A DNA stretch of 64,000 bases from Yamagishiella unicocca (taxonomy: Eukaryota > Chlorophyta > Chlorophyceae > Chlamydomonadales > Volvocaceae). Shown one piece after another: positions 1 through 11,021 of this stretch. The stretch spans positions 1 to 64,000 of the forward strand of contig BDSL01000067.1 of assembly GCA_003116995.1 (NCBI GenBank), written 5' to 3'. How positions within the stretch are numbered: position 1 is the stretch's first letter; each line of letters opens with the position of its first letter. Below the pieces are notes generated by a model. The model was not told the origin of the DNA. It searched no databases and worked only from the letters and a program-made list of their open reading frames with translations. Position numbers and translations under genes: made by a program.

Positions 1-495
1 CCCCTGCCACCCCCTGCCACCCCCTGCCACCCCGTCCCCTCCCCTCGTCTTCTCGTCACAACCCCAGGCCGTGGTGGCTGATGTGTACGGCTACCCCACC
101 GCTTGGGCGCCAGACCACCAGCAGCTCCGTACGCTTGTACGACAGTGCCAGCAGGTGCGTGGCGGGCCTTGCGGCAGCGACCTGCGGGGTTGGGTTTCAG
201 GAGCGGCGGTGGAGTGTACCGCGCCCACACAGCCCCAACAGAAAACACTGGGGTCGTTGAGTACATCATAAGCTTAAACGTCAACCGCTGTGATTGCCGT
301 TTGTATAGCAAACGTACGGCGCAAGCACGGCCAAATGTACGGCCACATGTACAGCTACACGCGGTGCCATACGGGCAGGCGGGCAGGGGGGTTGGAGGGA
401 CATTGGGCTGGCTATTTCTCAGGCACAGGAGGACTGATATCTCGTGTGAGCGACCTGGTCGGGGCCAACCCGGCCGGCTCCTCGGTTTGACTTAG
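1..495 (+). other. Intronic and unresolved upstream part of the first gene
   Basis: The window opens with three copies of a 10-base repeat (cccctgccac) and a pyrimidine-rich run ending in a good 3' splice site at 66-67. The following 68-154 is open and ends at a strong donor (cag/gtgcgt); it would read AVVADVYGYPTAWAPDHQQL and on, so it may be an exon of the gene that continues at 496. However its phase (0 at the donor) does not match the phase needed at 496, so either an intermediate exon is missing or 68-154 is not used. Nothing else is supported in 155-495. Confidence 0.35.
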
Positions 496-1410
496 CCCTG
501 GTGGCCCCACGGGGCCCTCCACGGGTTGCGTGGCATTACGAGGGATGTGTGGTGGGGATGCTGACAATCGCGGCTGCTGGTGCCGCTGCGCTTTGGCGTG
601 CCTTGCCCCTCCGGCGACTGCTGCAGGCTATTGAGGAGGAGACGCAAGAGGAGCTGCAGCAGCAAGCCAGGGTGCGTGCCGGGCGGCAGGGGGATGAGGG
701 ATGAGGCGGCATGCAAGTGCGGGATGAGGCGGCATGCGGGATGAGGCGGCATGCAAGTATGCAAGCCATTGTTGTGGGGTGGGGTTGCGATTGGCGGGTA
801 GTTGCGGGGGGACAGCCGCCTTCAGCTCCCTCCATGGGATGCTGTCCTAAAACGAAACCCCAGCCCAGCCCAAATGGTGTGGGGTTAAGAGTTGGAGCGC
901 CTATGGGTCCGACAGAAAAGAACCCGGTGGTGTGCTTCTTGTGACAGACCGGAGAGATGGAGCCCGGATCCAACGGCCAAAAGGCCTCTTGCGCCATTCG
1001 GTTAGCAGACAGCGTGCTTATCAACTGCATAGCTGCCCTCAGTGAGACGCCTTTCCCCAAACGGATGTCACAAACGGGGTTTTAGGGTTTAACCGGCTCA
1101 CCCTGGCCACCCTGGCCTTTGTGTCTTTCGGGGCCCGCAGGCGGCGGCGTCGGGGCACTCAGCCGCCGCGACGACGAGCGGCAACGGCAACAGCAGCGGC
1201 AGCAGCGGTGATGACGATGATGGTGATAACGAGGAGGAGGACATGGCGGCGGTGCGGGCGGAGGCGGCGTTGCGGAGCGGCGCTGCCGGGCCTGGTCGGC
1301 GGGCGCCCAGGGCCCCAGAGCCACGCAGCCGGGCGATGGTCCGCACTCTGGGGAAGATGCTGCGGCCGCTGGCTACCCGCGTGGTGCAGGAGGGCGTGCA
1401 GGAGGAGTAA
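496..1410 (+). CDS. 3' exons of an unrecognised protein with an acidic C-terminal segment
   Basis: Two exons are supported: 496-671 (3' splice site gacttag, donor agg/gtgcgt) and 1141-1410 (3' splice site cccgcag, stop TAA at 1408). The join is in phase 0. The first exon encodes a hydrophobic stretch (about VGMLTIAAAGAAALW) followed by a Glu/Gln-rich helix (IEEETQEELQQQ). The second encodes a Ser/Gly/Asn run, a DDDDGDNEEED acidic patch, an Arg-rich part and ends VVQEGVQEE. I do not recognise the family. The exon upstream is not resolved (see 1-495), so this is a partial gene entering from the left edge. Confidence 0.5.
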
Positions 1411-2752
1411 GGCCCACGAGGCAGGACGGAGTGATATGCGGGACGGATAAGGCCCATGATGACGCGGCGCCAGGGGCACGGAAGGGGGCGGGCGGGCGCG
1501 GCCGGGTGGGCAGCGTGCGCCGCTGCGGGGGTTTAGTCAGCACTGGTGTGTGATCTCCGGCTGTAGGCTTGGTTGGTGGCGAGATGGCGGTGATAAGGCG
1601 AGGCGACAGGTTTTGCCAGCAGGCCCCTGCCTGCTCAGCCAGCTCAGGCGTGTTGTTGTTACGCCCGGTCCGCAGATGACGGCGGCTGTCGCGGGGCGCA
1701 CTGGGTGTCGCATCAGCGTCCGCTGAACCACCGCGCTTCGTTGCGAGGATAGCACGTGGTGACCCGCCGCACATTCCACGGGTGGTGATCCGCGTTACAC
1801 TCCGCAGTGTAAGCGAGGCCGACGATCCCAAGACCGCCTGCGCACGATTCATGCCTCTCAGTTCGAGCAGCCACGGCAACGCGCTGACGCGATTACAACA
1901 ACCCGGGAGCCACCTGGTGTACTCGTCTGAAACCTAGGATCCGCAATCGACAATCCAAACGCGCCATGATGTCGTACCTATCTACTGCTTGCATCCTCTC
2001 TACATGCCGGTACTGCTTGCGTCCTCCCCTCTTGCACGTGGGTGCCGTACTCTCTCATGCATACCGCTAAAAAATGCCCGTCTCAGCGCCTGGCGCACAC
2101 CATCAAATGCAGTTTCACTAGTGGACAATAGGGAACACACAATATTAGCCACACACAGACACACACAAACACACACAGACACACACACCACACACCTCCT
2201 TCGCGGGATCGACAATAGGGAACACACAATATTAGCCACACACAGACACACACAACACACAAACACACACAACACACACAACACACGACCATTTACGCTT
2301 GAGCTCACACGCCACAACCCGACACAACACACATGCCATACATAGTCTCATTTTCCGTCATACCGCGACGGCTTCCCTCTCCACGGCCCGCCGTGCTGCG
2401 GTGCGCAGTCCTGACCCGGCGATAGAGTGTCTCCCATACGCTCCCGCAACTTCCATCCATCCACCATCAGTCTGCCTGCCCTGCCTGGCTGCCTAGGCCG
2501 CAGGCCTCCCCAGCACGTGCCCCACCGTCATGGTGAAACGCAACGCCACAGCTTGTCATGTGAATCAGCACACAGCCACGCACCCTCACCCACACCCACG
2601 CTGTCAACCCCGCCGCGCCTGCTGCGGCGGTGCTCCACCCCACGGCCTCGGCCTCACCCCACCACTCTCCCACCTCCACTCTCCCACCTCCACTCTCCCA
2701 CCTCCGCTCCCATCCTAATGTACGCCCATCCTAGCACAGGCTCCGGTGCTTC
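1411..2752. other. Intergenic region with a CA-rich microsatellite and a ~50-bp direct repeat
   Basis: No gene is supported here. At about 2125-2180 and 2209-2260 a ~50-base segment (starting gacaatagggaacacacaat) is directly repeated 84 bases apart, each copy running into (CA)-rich microsatellite up to about 2290. Near 2665-2705 a short cacctccactctcc repeat occurs. The region is bordered on the right by the 3' end of the OPR gene on the minus strand, so part of 1.9-2.75 kb must be its 3' UTR; I could not place a convincing TGTAA signal. Confidence 0.6.
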
Positions 2753-5700
2753 CTACCTAGGCCCCCCGCTCGCTCCAACTCCGCCAGCGCCGCTGCTCGC
2801 GCCCTGTCGGCCCTCGGGCGCCGCACCGCGCCTGTCGGGACGAGGCATCAGCACCCTTGGCCCGTCCCCAGCCGCAGCTCCCCCCACGGCGCCCCTCTCG
2901 GTCCTGCCCCAGGGGCCCCCCTCCCTCACGCCGCCTGGTCGCCACTGGGTCCCGCTGCTGCTGCTGGTGCGGTCCGGTGGAGGCACGGGAGGCGCCCGGT
3001 CGCTGCCGTACACCGCGCCGCGCTCATAGCCGCCGCCGCCACCACTGCCGCGACCTCTCCCTCCTCCTCCACCGCCGCCGCCAGTCCTGTCGTACCGGCT
3101 CGGCAGCCCGCCACCCGCGCCCCGGCCGCGGAATCCGCCTCGTGGCGGTGACGCCGCCGCCGCCGGCGGCGGCGGCGGCAGCCCGCCGCGCTGGTACGAC
3201 ACCTGCTGCCCCCGTCGGCCCTGCTCGGGCCCGCTCCGGCCCCGCCACGCGCTCCCTTGGCGCCCCCCGCCCGCCCCTCCTCCCCCGGCCCTTCCCTCAC
3301 CACGTCGTCCCGCCTGCACGTGCTCCCGCCTGCTCGCCAGCTGCTGCCAGCGCTGCCAGCGCCTCCACCTCGCCTCCGCCTCCTCCGCCGACCGGGCGGT
3401 GTACACCCTCCAGCCGGGCGGGGCGGTGCGCCTCCTCCGCCAGGACACCGCCCGCATCATCCGGGTGCACACGTCCAGCTGCTTGCGGGTCAGGGTGGCG
3501 ATGACGCTGTCCAGGCGGGCCCGATAGGCGCGGACCCAGGCGCCCGGAGGCCGCATGGGGGTGCGCAGAAGCGTGTTGGCGTACTGTACGACACAGGAAG
3601 CCTGCGAAGGGGCGGTGGTTGGTAGTTGGACGGCGCCGTGTGTGTGCGTGTATGTGTTGGTGCGTGCGTGTGTGTATGTGTTTTCTTTTGCGACAAAATG
3701 GGTGGGCGAGGAAGGAGAGGCATGGACTTGGTGATTCAAACGCCCGTTCCACCACAGACCACCCTAAAACCCCGCGCACCGATGCCGCTGCCATCGCCGC
3801 GCCGCTCGCCTCGAAGAACAGCCGGGACCACCACAGCGGCGGCGACACCCGCAGGCGCCACACGCCGTTCAGCAGCGCCGCCAGCGCCACCGGCGACATG
3901 CGGGGCAGCTCAGCCAGGCTGGACCGCCAGAAGGCCATCCGCCAGGCGGGCCCAGGGGCTAGCTCGGCCTTGGCGGCACTGAGGAGCAGCATCGCCAGCT
4001 GGCCCGGGGTGAAGGGCTGGTGGGTGGGGAAGCCGCGCGGCAACTGCCCGCCTGCCTCCGGAGGAGGCGGCCCCTGCCCCTGCTGTTGCTGCTGCCCCTG
4101 CTGCTGTTGTTGCCCTTGCTGTTGCTGCTGCCCTTGTTGCTGCTGCTCTTGTTGCCCCTGCTGCTGCTGCTGCCCCTGGCGCCACCCGGCTGATACTGCG
4201 CCTCGAGGCGGTGCATTGTTCGCAGGAGGCAGCGCTTGCTGGCGGGCTTGGGGCGCATCCGCACCGCTCCCTGTACCAGCAGACGCCGACGCTGCGGGTC
4301 GCGGTGCCGGTGCCGATGGATCTGCGGCTGTAGCCGGGACACGGCGGATCCGGTCGCCGTACGGCGGTGTTTGGCCAGTCCGCAGCTGCAGCCAGCTGGC
4401 CCCCGCCGGCGGGTGTGCTGACTGCGCCGGCGGCGGCCCCGGCGGCCCCGGCGGCGGCGGCGGCAGCAGCGCCAGGCAGGCTTCCAGGTACCTCCCGCGC
4501 CACTCCGCCGGCAGGCGGCCGTGCAGCCCCGTGCGGCGCAGCGCCCACAGCAGGTTGACGAGGTGGCGGCCGTCCATGTACGGCAGCTGGGACGAGCACT
4601 GCGCCAGGTACGGCCGCATGAAGGAGGCGGGCGGGCGGTAGTCCATGTGGGAGAAGGCCACCACCAGCGCCACGCAGGAGGTGGCGTGGAACGACGCCAG
4701 CTTGGTCTGGGGGGAGAGGGGAAAATACCCGGGGCAAGGGGGGGTTGCGAAAACGAACCGGGGCAAGGGGTTATACAGAAGACAACCTGTCACTCGACCG
4801 GGGCAAGGGGGGCGAGAGCGTGAGGAGGATATCCTGGGGCACGGCTGGCAAACCGGGCTGGCAAACCGGGCTGGCAAACTGGACTGGCAGAACGGGTGGG
4901 TTGGGAGGACGCGAGGGAGACGCGGGTTGCGTGGGGGCTCGTGTTTGTCGCATGCGGCGAAGTGACCGATAGCGGGGGTGCGTAGTTAGTTAGGGATAAC
5001 TACTGACGGCGGGAGTCTCAACCGAACCAGACGCGCCAGGAAGGGTGTCGGCGACAGCATCTACGCAAGGGAAGGCCGACCCCGCAACGTAGGAGGCACC
5101 ACGACTCCGGGCTGTGCCATCCACCTCAGCGGCAAGGTTGACCGCCGTCTCCAGGGCCGGCCGCGTGGCTACTAGATACCGCACCACTAGACACCGCACC
5201 ACAAGACACCGCACCCGTCCTTTCACCCGGGGCCGACCCCGCGCAAGGGCAACCACATAAGACCCGGGAGCTCACCCGCTGCAGCCCGACCTGGTGCCTC
5301 CGAAACCACTCGCTCCCACAGCCCCCTCACACCTGCACGTGCGCCAGCAGCGCCTCCATCCATGTGCGCCACGGCTTGTAGCGCCAGCGCCCGAAGCCGC
5401 CCAGCACCATGCAAACCTGGCCGCAAAGACAACGGCAACGGGAGAACGGATGGGGTTTAAGGTGCGGTGGATAGACGTGGTGGCACGTGTGGGCCTCGTG
5501 TGCTTCCTAGCCTTGACGATGCCCACCACCCACCCGCCCAAGGTCGATGACCTGTTGACTTCAGTTTCTCCAACCCAGAACCCCCCCACCCAACCCAAGG
5601 CCATACCGCTAACGCACACGCCCTGAAACAGCCTCCCCGCCCGCCATTGCGCCTTTTCCCTCGGTCAAAGCTGACCAACGAAGCACCAGGACACCAGCGC

Positions 5701-8700
5701 CCAACTCGTCGCCCTAGTTGCGCCGCCACCAGTGCCACAGCTGCCACAGCTTCCACAGCTTCCGCGCCGCCAACCCCAGATCCCCCCGCACCTGGTCTGG
5801 CGCCAGCACGGGCGCCGCCGCCGCCAACGCATCCAGCAGCGCCGCCCTCCAGCTCGGCCCCGGCGCCCAGCGCACCTCACACAGGGCCCACCAGACCTTG
5901 GTCAGCAGGCCGGGGTCCAGGGAGGGCAGGAGGGGACAGGAGGCGGCCAGGAAGGCGCTGACCCACGGGGGCCTGGGCCGCACACCCAGGCGGACCAGGG
6001 ACCATAAGGCCATGCCGTACAGATCGATGTCGTACTCCAGATCGTGCTCGTGGGGCTCAGCGGTCGCCGTGGAAGGGCCCGGGGGGGCGGCGCGGGAGGT
6101 TGGGGTGGTGGTGGTGGGCGGCGGGTTGTCGCGTGGAGGCGGCGGCGCGGGCACCAGGCCGACCAGCTGTAGCAGGGTGGCGGTGGCGGGGTCCAGGGAG
6201 GGCGCGTCGGCGGCGGCGGCCTGCAGTAGGGCTGGGGAGCCCGGCTGGCGGGCTGCCGCTGCTGCCGCTGCTGCCGCTACTGCGGCGGCGGCGGTATCGT
6301 GCGGAGACGCTGCGGTTGCTGCTGCTGCCGATGCCATCACCCCGGGCGCCATCACCCCGGGCGGCAATGACATGACCCTGCGACTCGGCCTGATCAACAC
6401 TCTCGACGGCGAGAGACCGGCAGGTACCGGCGAGGAGGCCGACGGCCCGGCTGCCGCCGCCGCCGCCAGTGCCGTCAACGACGCACCCACTTGCGGCTCC
6501 GCGGGTTGCTGCCCCTCCGCCCCCGGGCCACTGGAGCCCTGGCTGCCCCCAAGAGGCCCTGCTGAAGCACCAGCAGAACCAGACGGCGCCGTTTGCGTCC
6601 CCGGCGCCAAAACGACGACGGCGGCGGCGGCGGTGGCGTCAATCCGCTCCCGCTGCTCGTCCAGGCTCCGGAGCCGCGCCGCCCCCGGCCACCGCTTGAA
6701 GCGGGCGATGCCGTACAGGAACTGCACCGCATCCACCGGAGTGACGGCGCCGCGCGCCAGTGCCGTACGAATGTACGACGTGATGGCGGCGGCGAACGCG
6801 GCGTCGACTTGCTGACCTAACGGCAGCGCCACCGCTCTCCCATCAGTCCTGACGCCGCCCGGCGGCCGGCCACTAGCGCCGCCGCGGCCCTCCGTCCTGG
6901 CCCCGGTAGCCGCCGCCGCCGCACCGCCGCCACGGTCCGCCGTGGCGCCGACGCGCTCTGCCTCCGCCCCCATCCCGTGCCCAACCGCCCACTCCGCCGA
7001 CAGCACGCCCGAGCGGGACGCCTGAATCTCCACGAAGCGGCCCACGCCCCCCGGCGCCAGGCTCGCGATCGCCGTCAGCGCCCGCCACACCTGCCGCACC
7101 GCCATGTCGGGCAGCAGCTCCTGCAGGCGCTTGTACGCGCGCAGCAGGAGGAGCCTGCCCACAGTGCCGCTGGCCGGTGCGAACTCCCACATGTCGGGCG
7201 CCGCCAGCGCCTCCAGTAGCATCGTCAGCTGCTCCGACCCCAGCCGGGATACGCATGGTATGAGCCCCTGAAGCGCCGGCAGCACCCAGCGCGACTGCGG
7301 TTGGACTCCGAGCTTCCGAGGGTACACAACCACGGCCAGCAGCCCCTGCGCGTCCAGAGCCTGCCGGTCCAACAGCGCCCCCGCCATAGTGACAATGTGG
7401 ACTGCCAGCGGCGCGGCAGTAGCCGCAGCAGCTGCAGCAGCCTGTTGCTGCAGCTGCTGTCCCTCTTCGCCCCTCGTTCCTGGCAGCCCTCGCAGGCCTG
7501 GTCGGTCCTCCGGCGCGGCCGCCGCCACAGCTGCCAGCCGTTGCAGCGCCGCGGCGATGTGCTCAGATCCGAAACCAGCGCCGTACAGCCCCACCAGCCG
7601 CTGCAGCTCCCGCACGTCGGCGGCCCGCTGCAGCGCCTGCTGCAGCGCGCGGCCGCCCAGGCGCCCGTCCGCTCCTGCCGCTCCGAAACCGCTTGCTGAG
7701 GATGCCGCCGGGACCATGATGGCGTGTGAGTCAGCTGCTGCGCGAGGAGCCTCCACCGGGCTGCTGTGTCTGGGCACTGTCGGACCCGCAGGGGCCGCCG
7801 GTGGCTGCGACGCCGCCGCCACCGGCGCCACTGGTCGCGCTTGCAGACTGTCCATAGGGCGCACCCCCGCGACCGCCGCAGTCGCAGCGGGGGCCTCCGC
7901 CGCCCCACCGGCCTCGGCTGGGAATGTCGTCCGGGGCCTCCGGCCAGCGGACCCATGGTCCCAGCTATCGCCGCCGCGAGCAACATGCCCCCGCCGCGCC
8001 CCAGCGCCGCCGTACGCCGCGCCCGCTATTGCGGCCGAGGCCCCGGCCGGCGCCCCGCTGCGCGCCAGCACCACCTGAGCGCCCGCCTCCTCCGTCCGCT
8101 TCCGCTCCCGCAGCCGCGGCTCCGGCTTGCCTGACGGCCGCTCCTTGGGCAGACCCGCCGGGTCGGCGGTGGCCCGCGGGCCCCGAGATCTCCTGGTTTC
8201 GGAGCTCACGTCAAGAGACGGCTGGACATCCATATTCGCATTCACGTCCACAGTCGCGGGCAGCGACGGGCTTACTCGCCGACCGCTCGTCCCGGCCCCG
8301 CCTCCCAGGACAGGCTGCAGGAGGGGCTCGCAAGCGACGGACGAAGCGATCCTCGATTCGGGCCCTGCTTCCGGTTCCGGGGGAGGGTATGATAGGACGC
8401 TCGGGGGAGGGGGATCCGGCGAACTGGCTCGAGCCGCGGGCGCCCAAGCGGCTCGCGGCGCAGCAGCCCGTGATCCGTGTTGGAAGGCGTCGCTGTGGCT
8501 GGCAGCGGCTGCCGGCGCAGAGCCGCTGACGCTGTGGCTGGCAGCGGCATCGCAGCTCGCGTCGTGGACAGCCGCTGCGGTAGCAGGAGCAGCCGCTACG
8601 GCCGCGTCAGTACCCGCTGCTGCTGCCACTGCACCATTCGTTACGGCCGACGAAGCACCCACTGGCGCTGTAGTTGCGGCAGCCGCTGGCGCTGTAGTTG

Positions 8701-10504
8701 GGGCACCCACTGGCGCTGTAGTTGCGGCAGCCGCTGGCGCTGTAGTTGCGGCAGCCGCTGGCGCTGTAGTTGCGGCAGCCACTGGCGCTGTAGTTGCGGC
8801 AGCCACTGCCGCTGTAGTTGCGGCACCCACTGGCGCTGTAGTTGCGGCAGCCAGTGGCGCTGTAGTTGCAGCGCCCACTGGCGCTGTAGTTGCGGCAGCC
8901 ACTGGCGCTGTAGTTGCGGCACCCGCTGGCGCTGTAGTTGAGGCACCCGCCGACGCTGTAAATGCGGCAGCCACTGGCGCTGTAGTTGCGGCAGCCGCTG
9001 CCGCTGCGGGAGCACCAGCACCCACTGCTGCCACATCGCCACCACCACCACCAACAGCACCTGTTTTCCTCGCAACACCACCGCCATCCATAGCAGCGGC
9101 ATCCGAGGCAACAGCCACCTCCATTTCACTGCTGGTCAGGGCTGTAGGCAGGAACCCACCGCCATAGCCACCCGCCTCCGTGGCAGCGCGTAAGGTGCGC
9201 CTGTAGCCGCCCCTGCGGCCGGCACGCCCCCCCTGGAGCAGCAGCACCTCCCGCACTTCAGCAACGGCACCGTACAACGTGACGCCGTCGCCGCCGCTGC
9301 TGCTGTTGCTGCTGCAACAATCAACCCTGTCTTCCCACCTGTCGCTACTGCTGCCGGCATGTGAGACAGCGGCTGAGGGACATGCCGTATCACCTGTTGC
9401 ACCGCCATTACCGCCACCGCCGTTGCTACTGCCGGTGAAATTGCTGCTAAGGCCCGTCGCCGAGCCGTAACCCGAAAGGTGCGGCCGAGCAGAGGACCCC
9501 TCAGAGCTTTCTCCCTGGCCGCCGCCACAGCCGTCCGCACCACGGGTGCCGGCCTTTGCCCCTGCTGCCGCCACAGACAGCAGGCCCTCCAGATCATCTG
9601 CGTCGTCTTGGTACCACGCGCACCCGTCTGCGGTCAAGTACGCCGCCACAACGGGCTCGGAGTCCCACCCCGCCTCGCCGTAAAGCAATTGCACCACGCC
9701 GTCGGCGTCAGCGTACGACGTGTACGGCGGCTCAGCACCGCCGTCCATAGCCGCCGCGTCGCCCACCACCCAGGCGCCCCGGCGAGCCGCCGCTGAGAGC
9801 GCCGCAGAGGCGACGTATGCGCCCTTGCGACGTGACGGGGGCGGCGCAGTCGGCGATGGATGTGGTCCGGGCGGCGGCCGTGGAGCCGAGAGCGCTTCTT
9901 CAGACGCTGCAGACGGACGTTCCGTGCCCAAGTGCGCTAGCTCCGAGCTGGTGCCTGCAAGAGGGGGACTCCGTTGCTGCTGCTGAGTCCGCTGCCGCTG
10001 CTGCGTCAGGTGCCGGCGGAAGGGCTCGCGTATGTGCGCCTCGTGGTGCTGGTGGGGACTGGGCCGGTCCAGGAGGTGGAGGTCTCGCTGATCTGAGCCA
10101 GCCTCGCGCTCGGCGCCAGACGGCACTTGAAAGGTGTTTTGGGTCGCGGCCTGCGGCCGAAAGCGCCGTGGCGGGGTGGAAACAGCACTGCCAGCAGTGA
10201 GGGAGCTGCTGCCCGGTTCTGACGTCATTGCTGTGGGTGCGATGACGGCAGTAGTTGTTGTCCCGGTGGCGTATCCTGCCCGTCTCCATGCTTTAGGCGC
10301 CCCTCGGCGATGCCGGGTTGCGTGCTGAACTGGCAGCAGCAGCGGCGCCCAGCAGCTGTCTGCGATGGAGCCGCGAGCCTGCAGCCTCGGTTTTGTCTGT
10401 TCAGCATCCCCATTACCAGGGAAGCTCGGGAGTCCGGGACAGAGGTGCCCAAAATGGAGCTTCCCACTTCGTGGCCAGCAATTACACCCGCAAGCTTGAC
10501 GCAT
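2753..10504 (-). CDS. Large octotricopeptide-repeat (OPR) protein with C-terminal Gly/Arg-rich tail
   Basis: Four exons in phase 0: 5792-10504, 5333-5416, 3780-4706 and 2753-3601, giving about 2190 residues. The first ~1000 residues are low complexity (Ala/Thr/Pro/Ser). From about residue 1050 there are 38-40 residue helical repeats of the OPR type, with the typical Pro-x-x-Trp positions: LGVRPRPPWVSAFLA, VRWAPGPSWRAALL, GRWRYKPWRTWMEALL, MRPPGAWVRAYRARL. The 5333-5416 exon is a single repeat that joins in register after LAPDQ. Exon 3 carries a poly-Gln/Gly insert; the last exon ends in an RGG-like Gly/Arg tail. OPR proteins in Chlamydomonas bind specific organellar RNAs and control their splicing, stability or translation; a chloroplast or mitochondrial role is inferred, and the target is unknown. 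The start at 10504 is the most upstream Met in the open frame; its Cys/Arg-containing leader could be a transit peptide. Confidence 0.8.
4080..4180 (-). repeat. Gln-rich trinucleotide/minisatellite tract in the OPR gene
   Basis: Plus-strand ctg/ttg-rich repeats encode, on the minus strand, a run of QQQQQGQQ-type segments within exon 3 of the OPR gene. It separates two OPR blocks and is probably a flexible linker. Confidence 0.8.
4725..4890. repeat. Short tandem repeats in OPR intron 2
   Basis: Within the intron 4707-5332 there are several spaced copies of accggggcaagggg and three copies of a 12-base aaaccgggctgg-type unit (about 4850-4885). No coding potential is seen. Confidence 0.6.
8650..9005 (-). 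repeat. 24-bp coding minisatellite in the OPR gene
   Basis: Inside exon 1 of the OPR gene a 24-base unit (plus strand gctgtagttgcggcagccac and four more bases) recurs about 14 times with small changes. On the coding strand it gives an eight-residue Thr-Thr-Ala-Pro-Val-x-Ala-Ala repeat. The unit length is a multiple of three, so copy-number changes keep the frame open. Confidence 0.85.
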
Positions 10505-11021
10505 AGCGGAACTGAAGCCGAATCACGTCACAAAGCACGCGACCAGTGCAACTTCCTAATCTTTATACCCTAACAGCTCGTCTAAGCCACCCCATTGACC
10601 TTCCGCCTTCCTCCGACGATGTTATTCTACAATTCCTGTACGCTGCAGCGACCTGCTTTGTGAAAAGGCCATGATGGATGATCTTGACCGTCTACCAATA
10701 GATTAGGTCGTTCGCATCGGGGTCGTGGCCACACGAGGTTGTCTAAAAAGCGGGGCGAGAGACCCGTATACCCGTAACCATGCAGTAATATCATGCGATT
10801 ACATCAGCGAAAGCATAATTGGACATGGCGGCTTGGCGGGGGCATCGTTTAGGCGAATCAGAAAGGTCGCCCGTATAAAGCATTCGTGCAGCGTACGCTC
10901 CCACCATAGGATAAATACGGACACTTTTCTTAATTTTTAGTGTCATCTTCGATTTGCTATCATTTACGTTGTAGCTGCCGGAGTTGTCCTACCCTCGTAA
11001 CCCAAACCCCCACCAGCCAAG
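10505..11021. promoter_or_regulatory. Shared divergent promoter region of the OPR and ELIP genes
   Basis: Only about 517 bases separate the OPR start codon (minus strand) from the ELIP start codon (plus strand), so both promoters must lie here. A TATA-like cccgtataaagc is at about 10870-10881 on the plus strand, roughly 145 bases before the ELIP ATG. No other motif is convincing. Confidence 0.5.

Noticed and set aside
536..1060. 174-codon minus-strand frame opposite the first gene
   Set aside because: It is the shadow of the plus-strand exon 496-671 and a G-rich intron repeat; no coding character.
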